From Burkholderia pseudomultivorans (GTDB lineage Bacteria > Pseudomonadota > Gammaproteobacteria > Burkholderiales > Burkholderiaceae): 64,000 nucleotides of DNA. Shown here piece by piece: positions 45,696 to 54,966 of the stretch (the stretch's first letter is position 1; each line of letters opens with the position of its first letter). The notes below the pieces were generated by a model. The model made no database searches. It saw only the letters and a list, made by a program, of their open reading frames with translations, and was not told the DNA's origin. The position numbers were made by a program, and so were the translations under genes. The stretch covers positions 1,302,001 through 1,366,000 of the forward strand of contig NZ_CP013378.1 of the NCBI RefSeq assembly GCF_001718415.1, read 5' to 3'.

Positions 45696-46661
45696 TCAGT
45701 GCTCCGAAACAAGCCGGCGATGCACGGCCATGTCGATGTTCGCGCCGCTGACGACGACGACGACCGGGCCGTCGCGCCGCGCGATTCTCTGGTCCAGCAG
45801 CGCGGCGAGGCCGACTGCGCCCGCGCCTTCGACGACCAGACGTTCGTCGCGGTACGCGTGCGCGATGCCGCGCGCGATCGCCGCTTCATCGAGCAGCACG
45901 ACGTCGTCGGCCAGCGCGCGCGTCATCTCGAAGGTGTAGCGGTTGTCGAGGCCGATGCCGCCGCCGAGCGAATCGGCGAGCGTCGGCTGCTCGTCGACCT
46001 CGACCGGATGCCCGGCTTCGAGGCTTGCATGCATCGCGGCGCCGCGCGCCATCGACACGCCGATCGTCGCGACCGCCGGCCGGATCGCCTTGGCCGCATA
46101 CGCGACGCCGCTGAACAGCCCACCGCCGGACAGCGGCACGACGAGGGTGCCGGCGTCGGGCAGCGCTTCGAGGATTTCCAGGGCGATCGTCGCCTGTCCG
46201 GCGATGATCCGCGGATCGTCGAACGGCGGCACGTACGCATAGCCTTCGTCGCGCACCATGCGCCGTGCGGCAAGCTGCGCGGCGTCCTGGCTGTTGCCGG
46301 CGATCACGACGCGCGCGCCGAGCGCCGCGACCGCGTCGACCTTGTTGGCCGGCACGAGCGACGACATGCAGACGGCCGCCTCGATGCCGAGCGCACGCGC
46401 CGCATGCGCAACCGCGCGGCCGTGATTGCCGGTCGATGCGGTGACCACGCGCGTCACGCGCTGCGCCGCGAGTTCGGCGAGCGCATTGGTCGCGCCGCGC
46501 AGCTTGAAGCTGCCGGTCGGCTGCAGCGTCTCGAGCTTCAGATATACGGGCGCGCCGATTCGCGCGGACAGCGTGGCGGATGCGACGAGCGGCGTGGCGA
46601 CCGCATGCCCCGCGAGGCGACGGCGTGCACGATAGACGTCGGACAGCGACAGGAACGACAT
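45696..46661 (-). CDS. eutB: threonine-dehydratase-like protein EutB (hydroxyectoine utilisation)
   Basis: The product is 321 residues. It is a fold-type II PLP enzyme with the PLP lysine K53 in LQPTGSFKLRGATN, STGNHGRAVAHAARALG and the phosphate-binding loop LSGGGLFSGVAYA. It looks like a threonine or hydroxyaspartate dehydratase, but its pairing with eutC and doeA marks it as the hydroxyectoine EutB. It is the first structural gene after enuR, with a 108-bp gap that probably holds the operon promoter. It is not the ethanolamine ammonia-lyase EutB. Confidence 0.9.
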   Translation of the reverse strand: MSFLSLSDVYRARRRLAGHAVATPLVASATLSARIGAPVYLKLETLQPTGSFKLRGATNALAELAAQRVTRVVTASTGNHGRAVAHAARALGIEAAVCMSSLVPANKVDAVAALGARVVIAGNSQDAAQLAARRMVRDEGYAYVPPFDDPRIIAGQATIALEILEALPDAGTLVVPLSGGGLFSGVAYAAKAIRPAVATIGVSMARGAAMHASLEAGHPVEVDEQPTLADSLGGGIGLDNRYTFEMTRALADDVVLLDEAAIARGIAHAYRDERLVVEGAGAVGLAALLDQRIARRDGPVVVVVSGANIDMAVHRRLVSEH

Positions 46662-46769
46662 GGAAGACCGGCCTCGCGACAGATGTGATGCGAACCAGTC
46701 TAATGTTCCAAATCGCGCTTTCGAATGTCCTGATACATTGCGCGCAGCCTGCGCGACGTCGGCGTCGAT

Positions 46770-48182
46770 TCAGTGAAAATCGTGCACGTGCGGATACTGC
46801 TCGAACACGCCCGCGATGGTCTCGAGCGCGGCCTTGCACACGGCATCCGTCGTCTCGGCGCCGATGCACACGCGCACCGCATTCGGCCGCTCGGTGCCGC
46901 CGACGAGAAACGGATCGGGCGAGGTCACCGCGATCTTGCGATTGCGCAGTTCGCGCACCAGCCGGTCCGCCTGCCAGTAGTCGGGCACGCGCAGCCACGC
47001 GGACAGCGCGTTCGGATGCGCGCCGAGCACGTAAGGGCCGAGCGCGGCCCTCACCATCTCCTGGCGCAGCGCGAGCCGCTGGCGCTGCAGTTCGACCAGC
47101 CGCTGCGCGGTGCCGTCGGCGATCCAGCGCGTCGCGATCTCCGCGATCGGCGACGTCGCCATCCAGCTGCTGACGCGCAGCACGCTCTCGACGCGCAGCG
47201 CGAGCCGCCTCGGCATCACCAGGTAGCCGGTGCGCAAGCCCGTCAGCACCGATTTCGTCATGCTCGTGCAGTAGAAGCCGAGATCCGGAATCTGGCTCGC
47301 GATCGGCGTGGCCGTCTTCGCGGGCAGCGCGCCGTACACGTCGTCCTCGATCACGTACACGCCGTAGCGCGTTGCGATGCGCGCAATCGCGCGCCGCCGC
47401 GAATCGGACATCATCGACACGGTCGGGTTGTTGAGCGTCGGCGTACAGACGAGCGCGCTGATCCGCTCGCCGTCGCACATCTCCTCGAAGTGTTCGGGAC
47501 GGATGCCGTGCTCGTCCATCTCGAGCCCCTTCAGCGTAAACCCGAGCACGTTCGCGGAGCCGATCACGCCGTGATCGGTCAGGCTCTCGCACAGCACGGT
47601 GTCGCCCGGGCCGACGATCGACGCAAGCGCGAGAAAGATGCCGTGCGCGGCGCCGTTCGTGATCAGCAGCGATTCGGGATGGACCGGCATGTTCAGCGAC
47701 GCGAGCCACGCCGCGCCGGCCTCGCGGTGCGCATCGAGCCCCGCGATCGGGCGGAACGAGCGGATCCACGGCTGGTCGTCGGTGCCCGCCAGCGTCGCGC
47801 AGACGGCGCGCCACGCGGCGTCGTGCTCCGGCGTGTGCACAATGCGCGCGATCGAAAAATCGACCAGCTCGCGCTCGGTCGTATCGAGCATGTAGTTCGA
47901 CATCGACTCGGTCACGCGCGCGGCCACGAAGCTGCCGCGCCCCACTTCACAGCGGATCAGGCCCTGTCTTTCGAGTTCCTTGTACGCGTTGGTGACGGTC
48001 TGCACGCTGACGCCGAGGCTCGACGCGACGTCGCGCTGCGGCGCGAGCCGTGCGCCGGGTGCGAGCGCGCCATTCTCGATGTCGGCGGCGATCGCCTTCA
48101 CGAGCCGCTTGTATTTCGACTCGATGCCGTGCACCGCGCCGATCGCTTCGTGCCAGCTTGCCGATACTTCGGTCCGTCCCAT
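46770..48182 (-). CDS. enuR: MocR/GntR-family PLP-dependent regulator EnuR
   Basis: The product is 470 residues, with ATG 48182 behind GGAGAC. The N-terminal GntR winged helix is PGARLAPQRDVASSLGVSVQ and TVTNAYKELERQGLIRCEVG. The C-terminal aminotransferase-like domain includes TPTLNNPTVSMMSDSRRR, YVIEDDVYGAL and the PLP lysine K310 in SMTKSVLTGLRTGY. EnuR represses ectoine-use genes and is released when N-acetyl-diaminobutyrate, made by DoeA, reacts with the PLP-bound form. It is transcribed in the same direction as the cluster and could read into it. Confidence 0.92.
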   Translation of the reverse strand: MGRTEVSASWHEAIGAVHGIESKYKRLVKAIAADIENGALAPGARLAPQRDVASSLGVSVQTVTNAYKELERQGLIRCEVGRGSFVAARVTESMSNYMLDTTERELVDFSIARIVHTPEHDAAWRAVCATLAGTDDQPWIRSFRPIAGLDAHREAGAAWLASLNMPVHPESLLITNGAAHGIFLALASIVGPGDTVLCESLTDHGVIGSANVLGFTLKGLEMDEHGIRPEHFEEMCDGERISALVCTPTLNNPTVSMMSDSRRRAIARIATRYGVYVIEDDVYGALPAKTATPIASQIPDLGFYCTSMTKSVLTGLRTGYLVMPRRLALRVESVLRVSSWMATSPIAEIATRWIADGTAQRLVELQRQRLALRQEMVRAALGPYVLGAHPNALSAWLRVPDYWQADRLVRELRNRKIAVTSPDPFLVGGTERPNAVRVCIGAETTDAVCKAALETIAGVFEQYPHVHDFH

Positions 48183-48425
48183 CTCGATGTCTCCGTCGTT
48201 GCTTGCGCATGGTCGCCCAGAAAGACACCCGGAAAATATTGTCCTAGTGCAATTGCGTGCGAAAGCAGGACGCCCGTGGCGGGATCGGCGCACGCATCGA
48301 GCGTGCCCGGTAGAGACGGGGTGACGGAAACGGCCGGGCGGCGCGCGCCGTCCGGCCGGAGCAGGCGGGAAACCGGAGGAAAACCGGGCGCCATCGGCGC
48401 GCCCGACACAGCGCAGCGAACGCGC

Positions 48426-48713
48426 TCAGACGCCTTCGACCAGCACCGCGCGATAGCGTGCGCCCTTGAAGCGGTGCTGGACCACGGTCTGGTAATCGGG
48501 GCCGTGATACCACGCGTGCGCGGCTTCGCGAGAAGGGAATTCGACGATCACGACGCCTTCCGGGCCTTCGCCCTCGAGCGTCTCCTGCGGACCGTAGGCG
48601 GCCAGCACCTTGACCGGATGGCCGGCAAGCGTCGCGCCGACCTTCTGCTGGTAGATGTCGAGTTCGTGCTGGTCCTGCGTGCTTTCCCGCGTAAACACAA
48701 TATAGGTGGCCAA
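48426..48713 (-). CDS. DUF1330 family protein
   Basis: The product is 95 residues, normal for this small ferredoxin-like alpha/beta family. The best start is TTG 48711-48713, giving MATYIVFTRESTQDQ, because GGGAG lies eight bases upstream; no in-frame ATG is available near. Conserved pattern stretches are VLAAYGPQETLEGEGPEGVV and EFPSREAAHAWYHGPDYQ. The family's function is not established. It stands alone between enuR and the dehydratase gene. Confidence 0.85.
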   Translation of the reverse strand: MATYIVFTRESTQDQHELDIYQQKVGATLAGHPVKVLAAYGPQETLEGEGPEGVVIVEFPSREAAHAWYHGPDYQTVVQHRFKGARYRAVLVEGV

Positions 48714-48952
48714 GATGGATGCTCCCGGTGACAGCGATGAACGGGCCCGATGCGCGGCGTACCCCCGCGCAGGGCAGCGATGGTCCGCATGCGATGCGGC
48801 CGACACATGGTAGCCGTCGCGCGCGACGCGTGCGATCCCGTTCAGCCGAATACACTGGTGGGCCACGCCTAACAATCGGGTCGGGCGCCGCACGCTGCGA
48901 TATGCGAACCGAACCCGAACCGCGGATCGCCGCGCCGGCGCCCGGGTGAGCT

Positions 48953-49813
48953 TCACGCCAGCGTCGCCGTCGCCTGCATCGTCAGCCAGCCGTCGCGATC
49001 CTTCGCCCACAGCTCGATCGTCCGGCCGTCGTCGGACGGCCTGCCGCACAGCGTAAACGGCTGCCCGTCGAAAGTCGGCCGCACCGCGCGGAACGCGAAG
49101 CTCGCCAGCGTCGCATCGGGCCGCTCGCGGTGCACGAGATCGACGAGCAGCGTCGCGATCAGCGGACCGTGCACGACCAGCCCCGGATAGCCCTCTTCCT
49201 GCGTCACGTACGGGCGGTCGTAGTGGATCCGGTGGCCGTTGAAGGTCAAGGCCGAATAGCGGAACAGCAGCACCGTGTCGGCGGTCACGACGCGCGACCA
49301 CGCTTCGCCGGCCGGCGCCGCGACGGGCCGCTGCGCCGGCGCACCCGGCTGCGGCGCATCGCGATAGACGATGTCGTGCTCCTCGTCGATGCACGGGCCG
49401 CCGTCCGACTCGATCCGGTGCCGCACCGTCACGAACACGAGCCGGCCGCTGCGCCCGGTCTTGTCCTCGATATGCGCGATCGTCGATTCGCGCGTCGCAC
49501 GGCGGCCTGCACGTAGCGGCGCATGGAACGTGAAGCGGCCGCCTGCCCACATCCGGCGCGGCAGCGGCACCGGCGGCAGGAAGCCGCCGCGCCGCGGATG
49601 CCCGTCCGGGCCGAGTTCCGCCGTCGGCGCGACCGGCAGGAAATAGAGCCAGTGCCAGAGCGGCGGCACGACCTCGCCGGGCGCCGCGCGATCGAGCGTC
49701 GCGGCCAGCGCGTCCAGCGGAAACACGGTGATGTGGTCGGCGAGCGTTTCGGTCCTGCCGAGCCATGCGTCGAGCGACGCCGGCGCGTCCGGGCGGGAGG
49801 ATGGAGTCGACAC
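48953..49813 (-). CDS. MaoC/FAS1-like hot-dog dehydratase (mesaconyl-CoA hydratase type)
   Basis: The product is 286 residues from GTG 49813 (reading VSTPSSRPDAPASLDAWLG), with GGGGG upstream. The frame is open to 49966, but that extension would run through the two operator sites. It is a double hot-dog protein. The C-terminal half has FRYSALTFNGHRIHYDRPYV and GLVVHGPLIATLLVDL, typical of FAS1-like dehydratases/hydratases acting on acyl-CoA thioesters such as mesaconyl-C4-CoA or beta-methylmalyl-CoA. It diverges from a MerR regulator across LiuR-like operators, which suggests a role in branched-chain or methyl-branched acid breakdown. The substrate is not determined. Confidence 0.82.
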   Translation of the reverse strand: MSTPSSRPDAPASLDAWLGRTETLADHITVFPLDALAATLDRAAPGEVVPPLWHWLYFLPVAPTAELGPDGHPRRGGFLPPVPLPRRMWAGGRFTFHAPLRAGRRATRESTIAHIEDKTGRSGRLVFVTVRHRIESDGGPCIDEEHDIVYRDAPQPGAPAQRPVAAPAGEAWSRVVTADTVLLFRYSALTFNGHRIHYDRPYVTQEEGYPGLVVHGPLIATLLVDLVHRERPDATLASFAFRAVRPTFDGQPFTLCGRPSDDGRTIELWAKDRDGWLTMQATATLA

Positions 49814-49965
49814 GGCGAAACCCCCGATGCGTTCGAAAGCGCCAATATGCACGCCGCCCCGCGTCGCGCCAAGCCATCTTTCCCTGAGACGCCCTCCACG
49901 TCCGCCTGAGCCTTCGCCGCGCACCCGTCGATCCGGCATCCGGTCCGGCCCCGCCAACCCAAACA

Positions 49966-50009
49966 TTTACGTCAACGTCAATGTTGTGCTACATTCACGT
50001 CAACGTTTA
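49966..50009. promoter_or_regulatory. two LiuR-like MerR operators in the divergent promoter
   Basis: TTTACGTCAACGTCAA (49966-49981) and TTCACGTCAACGTTTA (49994-50009) share the ACGTCAACGT core, 28 bp apart. They resemble the TTTACGT-AACGTAAA type of site described for LiuR, a MerR-family regulator of branched-chain amino-acid degradation. The MerR gene begins 20 bp later. Confidence 0.65.
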
Positions 50010-50028
50010 CCCGAATGCCGCAGCCCCG

Positions 50029-50535
50029 ATGTCTGCCGACCCGACCCTCCTCACGATCCGCGACGCCGCCGAACGGCTCGACGTCACACCGCGCACGCTG
50101 CGCTACTACGAAGAGCTCGGCCTCGTCACGCCGACGCGCAGCGACGGCCGCTACCGGCTGTACAGCGAGCAGGACCTCGAACGGTTCGCGCGCATCCTGC
50201 GCCTGCGGTCGATCGGCTTCTCGCTGCAGGGCATCGTCGAGATCCTCAAGCGCCCGCTCGAAACGACCGGCGAGGGCCGCCGCGGCTACTCGACCGAGTC
50301 GCTGCAGGCCGTCGAGGCGGCGCTCACGCAGCAGATCGACGCGCTGGACGCGCGCATCGCATCGGTGCGGCGCGAACTGAAGGAAGCGCAGGCCGTGCGC
50401 GACGAGCTCGAGTACGACCGCGACTACCTGCGCCGCCGCATCGCCGGCGAAAGCTCGGAGACGCTGATCGCGCAGCGGCTGGCCGAGCGCGGGCAGCGCA
50501 AGCCACGACGAGGCGGCGAAGGCCCGAAAGCATGA
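50029..50535 (+). CDS. MerR-family regulator (LiuR-like)
   Basis: The product is 168 residues from ATG 50029 (MSADPTLLTIRDAAERLDVT). The MerR HTH and wing are typical: VTPRTLRYYEELGLVTPTRS and DGRYRLYSEQDLERFARILR. A long coiled coil follows (about 90-140; QQIDALDARIASVRRELKEA), for dimerisation. No cysteine or metal-binding tail is present, so it is not a metal sensor. It overlaps the MFS gene by ATGA and diverges from the dehydratase, with two matching operators between them, so both are probably its targets together with itself. The ligand may be an acyl-CoA or a drug-like compound. Confidence 0.88.
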   Translation: MSADPTLLTIRDAAERLDVTPRTLRYYEELGLVTPTRSDGRYRLYSEQDLERFARILRLRSIGFSLQGIVEILKRPLETTGEGRRGYSTESLQAVEAALTQQIDALDARIASVRRELKEAQAVRDELEYDRDYLRRRIAGESSETLIAQRLAERGQRKPRRGGEGPKA

Positions 50536-52088
50536 ACGCATCGCCAGCCCGGCAGCCGCTGCGCAACCTCGCGCGGCTGCAGGACGACCTGTTTCCGCTC
50601 GCCATCGCGATCGCGACGGGCCTCGACTACTTCGACAACGCGTCGTTCTCGTTCTTCACCAGCTACATCGCGGGCGGCATCAACGCGTCGCCCGACGAAC
50701 TCGTGTGGGCCGCAAGCGCCTATGCGGTCGCATCCGTGCTCGGCATCCTGCAGCAGCAATGGTGGGTCGAGCGGCTCGGCTACCGGCGCTACGTCAGCGG
50801 CTCGCTGCTGCTGTTCGCGGCGGCGTCGGTCGCGGCCGCGCTGTCGGAATCGTCGCTCGAACTGGCCGTCGCGCGCGGCGTGCAGGGCTATTTCATGGGC
50901 CCGATGATGAGCGCGTGCCGGATCCTGCTGCAGATCAGCTTCACGCCGCAGCGGCGCGGCGCCGCGACCCGCCAGTTCCTGACGATGATCCTGCTCGGCA
51001 GCGCGCTCGCGCCGCTGATCGGCGGCTACCTCGTCGCCCACTTCGGCTGGCGCGCGGTGTTCCTGTCGACCGCAGCCGGCGGCTGCGCAATCGCCGCGTT
51101 CACGCTGTTCGCGGTGCCGCCGTCGGGACGGCTGCCACCCGAGCATCGCGGCGAAGCGCATCTGTGGCCCTACCTGATCTTCGCGTGCGCGCTCGGCGCG
51201 CTGCAGATCGTGATGCAGCAGGTCCGCTTCGAACTGTTCAGCACCTCGCCCGAACTCGTGATCCTGACGGTCGCCGGCGTGCTCGCGCTGGGCTGGTTCG
51301 TGCGCCACCAGTGGCGGCACCCGAAGCCGCTGGTACGGCTGCACGCGCTGCGCGAGCGGACCTTCCAGGCCGGCATGCTGCTGTACGTCTGCTATTACTA
51401 CATGAGCAACGCGCTCGGCTACCTCGTGTCGCGCTTCCTCGAAGGCGGGCTGCGCTACCCGGTCGAGAACGCGGGCCGGCTCACCGGCCTGACGTCGCTG
51501 GCGTCGGTCGCGGCCGCGTTCGTCTACTTCCGCTATTCGGCGCGCGTCACGCACAAGAAGTGGATGATCGTGCCAGGCTTCCTGCTCGCCGCACTGATCG
51601 GCGCCTGGATGATCCACATGCCGCCGGACGCGAGCATGGCGTGGATCGTGCCGCCGCTCGTCGCGCGCGGGCTGCTGCTGCTGTTCATCGCGCTGCCGAC
51701 CGCGAACGTCACGTTCCGGATCTTCGCGATCGAGGAATTCCACAACGGCTACCGCTTCAAGAACATCCTCAAGCAGCTGACCTACTCGTTCGCGACCGCG
51801 ACGATGATCATCCTCGAACAGCACCGGATCGCGGTGCACCAGACCCGCCTGATCGAATACGTGACGCCGTTCAATCCGCTCTACCGCGATACGTTCGACG
51901 CGCTCTCCCGCGGGTTCGAGGGCGCCGGTCACGCGGCGCGCGACGCGCAGGCCCTCGCGCTCGCCGAGATCGGCCGCATGGTGTCGCAGCAGGCGAGCTT
52001 CCTCAGTGCGCTCGACGGCTTCTATTTCATCGCCGGCATCGCGGTGGTCGCCGGCGCATTCGCGGTCTGGCAAAAGCAGATCGACTGA
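50532..52088 (+). CDS. MFS transporter, DHA2/EmrB-like
   Basis: The product is 518 residues with about 14 hydrophobic segments, the DHA2 layout of proton-driven multidrug or acid exporters. Motif-like stretches include RGVQGYFMGPMMSACRILLQ and GSALAPLIGGYLVAHFGWRA. It is translationally coupled to the MerR gene by an ATGA overlap, and no further gene follows in the unit. The expected role is efflux of a compound detected by the MerR protein. Unlike many EmrB systems it has no adjacent membrane-fusion partner. Confidence 0.87.
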   Translation: MNASPARQPLRNLARLQDDLFPLAIAIATGLDYFDNASFSFFTSYIAGGINASPDELVWAASAYAVASVLGILQQQWWVERLGYRRYVSGSLLLFAAASVAAALSESSLELAVARGVQGYFMGPMMSACRILLQISFTPQRRGAATRQFLTMILLGSALAPLIGGYLVAHFGWRAVFLSTAAGGCAIAAFTLFAVPPSGRLPPEHRGEAHLWPYLIFACALGALQIVMQQVRFELFSTSPELVILTVAGVLALGWFVRHQWRHPKPLVRLHALRERTFQAGMLLYVCYYYMSNALGYLVSRFLEGGLRYPVENAGRLTGLTSLASVAAAFVYFRYSARVTHKKWMIVPGFLLAALIGAWMIHMPPDASMAWIVPPLVARGLLLLFIALPTANVTFRIFAIEEFHNGYRFKNILKQLTYSFATATMIILEQHRIAVHQTRLIEYVTPFNPLYRDTFDALSRGFEGAGHAARDAQALALAEIGRMVSQQASFLSALDGFYFIAGIAVVAGAFAVWQKQID

Positions 52089-52281
52089 CGGCGCCCGCCC
52101 GCGACGCGCGGCGCGGGATGCGCCGCCCGGGTCCGGCCGCCGCCTCATCCTTACATTCAGCCTTCTTCGATCGCCGCGGGCCGGCCGCCGCTGTGTCTTG
52201 ACCATCCTCCGCGAGCCGCCTACATTGCGTCCATGCGGCACCGGCCGGGGCGTGCGCCCGTGACACCCGGGTGACAAAACC

Positions 52282-52314
52282 GATAGTTTGCTACCGAACG
52301 TTTTTGCCACTATC
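52282..52314 (+). promoter_or_regulatory. candidate MarR operator of the efflux operon
   Basis: GATAGT (52282-52287) and ACTATC (52309-52314) form inverted arms; within them GTTTGCTACCGAAC resembles MarR-type dyads. The site ends 9 bp before the marR start, so autorepression of the whole operon is likely. Confidence 0.45.
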
Positions 52315-52323
52315 ATCTCGGCC

Positions 52324-52803
52324 ATGACCAACCTGCACGACCTCCGCCTCGCCGTCAGCAGCCTGCTCGTGCTGTCGGCGCGCAAGTGGCGCCGCACGAG
52401 CGACGGCATGCTGACCGCGTACAACGTCTCCGAGGCCTGCGCGACGCCGCTGCTGATCGCCGGCCGCCTCGGCGAAGGCGTGCGCCAGGGCACGCTGGCC
52501 GAACACGTCGGCATCGAAGGGCCGTCGCTGGTGCGCCTGCTCGACCAGCTGTGCGCGGCCGGCCTCGCGCGCCGCGACGAGGATCCGCACGACCGCCGCG
52601 CGAAAACGATCTCGCTGACGGCCGCCGGCCGCGCGGTCACCGCGAAGATGGAAGACGACCTGCGCGTGCTGCGCGCGCAGGTGCTCAAGGGCATCCCGCG
52701 CGACGATCTCGAGGCGGCGCTGCGCGTGCTCAACGCCTTCAACGCCTACGACGCGCACCCGCCCGCGCCGCACCCGCGTCCCGTCGCCGATTCCGCGTCA
52801 TGA
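52324..52803 (+). CDS. MarR-family repressor of the efflux operon
   Basis: The product is 159 residues from ATG 52324 (MTNLHDLRLAVSSLLVLSAR). The winged helix is TLAEHVGIEGPSLVRLLDQL and the wing DEDPHDRRAKTISLTAAGRA, both typical of MarR/SlyA proteins. Its stop overlaps the FUSC gene start (ATGA). MarR proteins next to FUSC efflux genes respond to aromatic acids such as fusaric or hydroxybenzoic acids; the ligand here is inferred only by analogy. Confidence 0.9.
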   Translation: MTNLHDLRLAVSSLLVLSARKWRRTSDGMLTAYNVSEACATPLLIAGRLGEGVRQGTLAEHVGIEGPSLVRLLDQLCAAGLARRDEDPHDRRAKTISLTAAGRAVTAKMEDDLRVLRAQVLKGIPRDDLEAALRVLNAFNAYDAHPPAPHPRPVADSAS

Positions 52804-54932
52804 CCTACCCGAGCCTTCGCGACTGGCTGTTCTCGGTCAAGACCTTCGCCGCGTCGATGCTGGCGCTGTACCTCGGCCTGTATTTCCAGCTGCCGCGTCC
52901 GTACTGGGCGATGGCGAGCGTCTACATCGTGTCGAACCCGTTCGTCGGCGCGACCCGCTCGAAGGCGCTGTATCGCGCGCTCGGCACCGCGCTCGGCGCG
53001 GCCGCGGCGGTGTTCTTCGTGCCGCCGTTCGTCGAGGCGCCGATCCTGTTCAGCATCATCGTCGCGACCTGGTGCGGCACGCTGCTGTACCTCGCGATCT
53101 CCGACCGCACCGCGCGCAGCTACGTGTTCATGCTGGCCGGCTACACGATGCCGATGATCGCGCTGCCGACCGTCACCGATCCGGGCTCCGTGTTCGACGT
53201 CGCGATCGCGCGCACCGAGGAGATCGTGCTCGGCATCGTCTGCGCAAGCGTGGTCGGCAGCACGATCTTTCCGAACCGGCTCGCGCCGACGCTGATCGAG
53301 CGCACCGACGCCTGGTTCAAGGACGCCGCGTTCTACGGCCGCGAGACGCTGTCCGGGCACATTGCCGGCAAGGCATTGACCGCCTGCCGGCAACGGCTCG
53401 CGTCGACGATCACCGGCCTCGAATTCCTGCTGAGCCAGCTGAGCTACGACCACGCGCATCCGCGCGTGCTCGCGCGCGCACAGGCGCTCGCGGGCCGGAT
53501 GCAGCTGTTCCTGCCGCTGATGTCGTCGCTGGCCGATCCGTTGATCGCGCTGATGCGCGACCTGCAGGTGCGCCCGCCCGAGCTCGATGCGCTGCTCGCC
53601 GACGCCGCGAAATGGTTCGACGCGCCGCTGCCCGCGGTGAAGGCCGGCACCGACGGCGACATGGCCGACGACCCGGTCGCGGACCGCCTGCGCGCAGGCA
53701 TCGCCGCATTGCAGCCCGCCGACGACGCGCTCGCGAGCTGGGAAGGCGCGCTGCTGTCGAACGCGCTGTGGCGACTGCACCAGGTCATCGACATCTGGCA
53801 GGACTGCCGCTCACTGCGCGCGCTGATCGGCAACGAATCGGGCGTCTGGCAGCCGCGCTACCGGCACTGGCGGCTCGGCGGCACCGAGCGCTTCTTCGAC
53901 CGCGGGATGATGCTGTTCTCGACGCTGACCGTGGTCGGCGCGATCGTATTCGCGTGCTGGCTATGGATCAGCTCGGGCTGGCACGACGGCGCCGGCGCCG
54001 TCACGCTCGTGGCCGTCGCGTGCAGCTTCTTCGCCGCGCTCGACGAGCCCGCGCCGCTGGTGTTCAAGTTCTTCCTGTCGACGGCCGCCAGCGTCGTGTT
54101 CGCGGGCCTGTACCTGTTCGTCGCACTGCCGCACGTGCACGATTTCCCGATGCTCGTGCTGATGTTCGCGGGCCCGTTCATCCTGATCGGCACGCTGCTG
54201 CCGCGCCCGCAGTTCAACATGGTGACGATGCTCGTCGCCGTGAACACCGCGACCTTCATCAGCATCCAGGGCGCCTACGACGCCGACTTCTTCGTGTTCC
54301 TGAACAGCAACCTCGCCGGCATCGCCGGGCTGCTGTTCGCGTATCTGTGGACCCGCGCGACGCGTCCGTTCGGCGCCGAACTCGCCGTCCGGCGCCTGTT
54401 GCGCTCGGGCTGGGAGGACGTCGCGCGCTCCGCGTCGACGCAGCCGCTCGAGGACCAGCGCAATCACGCGTCGCGCATGCTCGACCGCGTCACGCAACTG
54501 CTGCCGCGCCTCGGCGCATCCGACGACCACCGCCACCCGTCGATCGAGAGCTTCCGCGACCTGCGCATCGCGCTGAACGCGCTCGACCTGCGCCGCTCGC
54601 GCCGCAAGCTGTCGGGCGACGTGCCCGACGCGATCGACCGCGTGCTGGCCGGCGTCACCGATCACTACACGCGCTGCGCCGCCTCGAACGCGCGCCAGCC
54701 CGCGCCGCCGGCGCTGCTCGAATCGATCGACGACGCGTTGCGCCGCGTGGCCAACCGCAATCTGCCGGCTGCGCCGGCGACGGCGGCCGACGCCACCCCC
54801 GCCGCGCCGACGCCCGTCGCAATGCATCGCTGGCTGCGCGATTCGCTGCACGCGCTGGTCGGCCTGCGCCTGTCGCTGTATCCGGCCTCCGCCGCGCGGG
54901 CGCCGCAGGCACCGGACGGAGCGCAGGCATGA
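52800..54932 (+). CDS. FUSC-family inner-membrane efflux component (AaeB/fusaric-acid resistance type)
   Basis: The product is 710 residues. Two hydrophobic blocks of about six helices each (around residues 10-160 and 365-520) flank a soluble helical region, the layout of AaeB and fusaric-acid-resistance proteins. Typical stretches are LPRPYWAMASVYIVSNPFVG near the start and GPFILIGTLLPRPQFNMVTM in the second block. It exports aromatic carboxylic acids or similar compounds together with the periplasmic adaptor and outer-membrane factor encoded just downstream. A soluble tail with alternating Ala/Pro closes the protein. Confidence 0.9.
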   Translation: MTYPSLRDWLFSVKTFAASMLALYLGLYFQLPRPYWAMASVYIVSNPFVGATRSKALYRALGTALGAAAAVFFVPPFVEAPILFSIIVATWCGTLLYLAISDRTARSYVFMLAGYTMPMIALPTVTDPGSVFDVAIARTEEIVLGIVCASVVGSTIFPNRLAPTLIERTDAWFKDAAFYGRETLSGHIAGKALTACRQRLASTITGLEFLLSQLSYDHAHPRVLARAQALAGRMQLFLPLMSSLADPLIALMRDLQVRPPELDALLADAAKWFDAPLPAVKAGTDGDMADDPVADRLRAGIAALQPADDALASWEGALLSNALWRLHQVIDIWQDCRSLRALIGNESGVWQPRYRHWRLGGTERFFDRGMMLFSTLTVVGAIVFACWLWISSGWHDGAGAVTLVAVACSFFAALDEPAPLVFKFFLSTAASVVFAGLYLFVALPHVHDFPMLVLMFAGPFILIGTLLPRPQFNMVTMLVAVNTATFISIQGAYDADFFVFLNSNLAGIAGLLFAYLWTRATRPFGAELAVRRLLRSGWEDVARSASTQPLEDQRNHASRMLDRVTQLLPRLGASDDHRHPSIESFRDLRIALNALDLRRSRRKLSGDVPDAIDRVLAGVTDHYTRCAASNARQPAPPALLESIDDALRRVANRNLPAAPATAADATPAAPTPVAMHRWLRDSLHALVGLRLSLYPASAARAPQAPDGAQA

Positions 54933-54966
54933 TCCGACTTTCCAACCCGTCTTTCCGACCGCGACC

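Noticed and set aside
44690..46661. Ethanolamine ammonia-lyase (EutBC)
   Set aside because: The gene symbols coincide, but the proteins are ornithine-cyclodeaminase-like and threonine-dehydratase-like; the context is ectoine catabolism.
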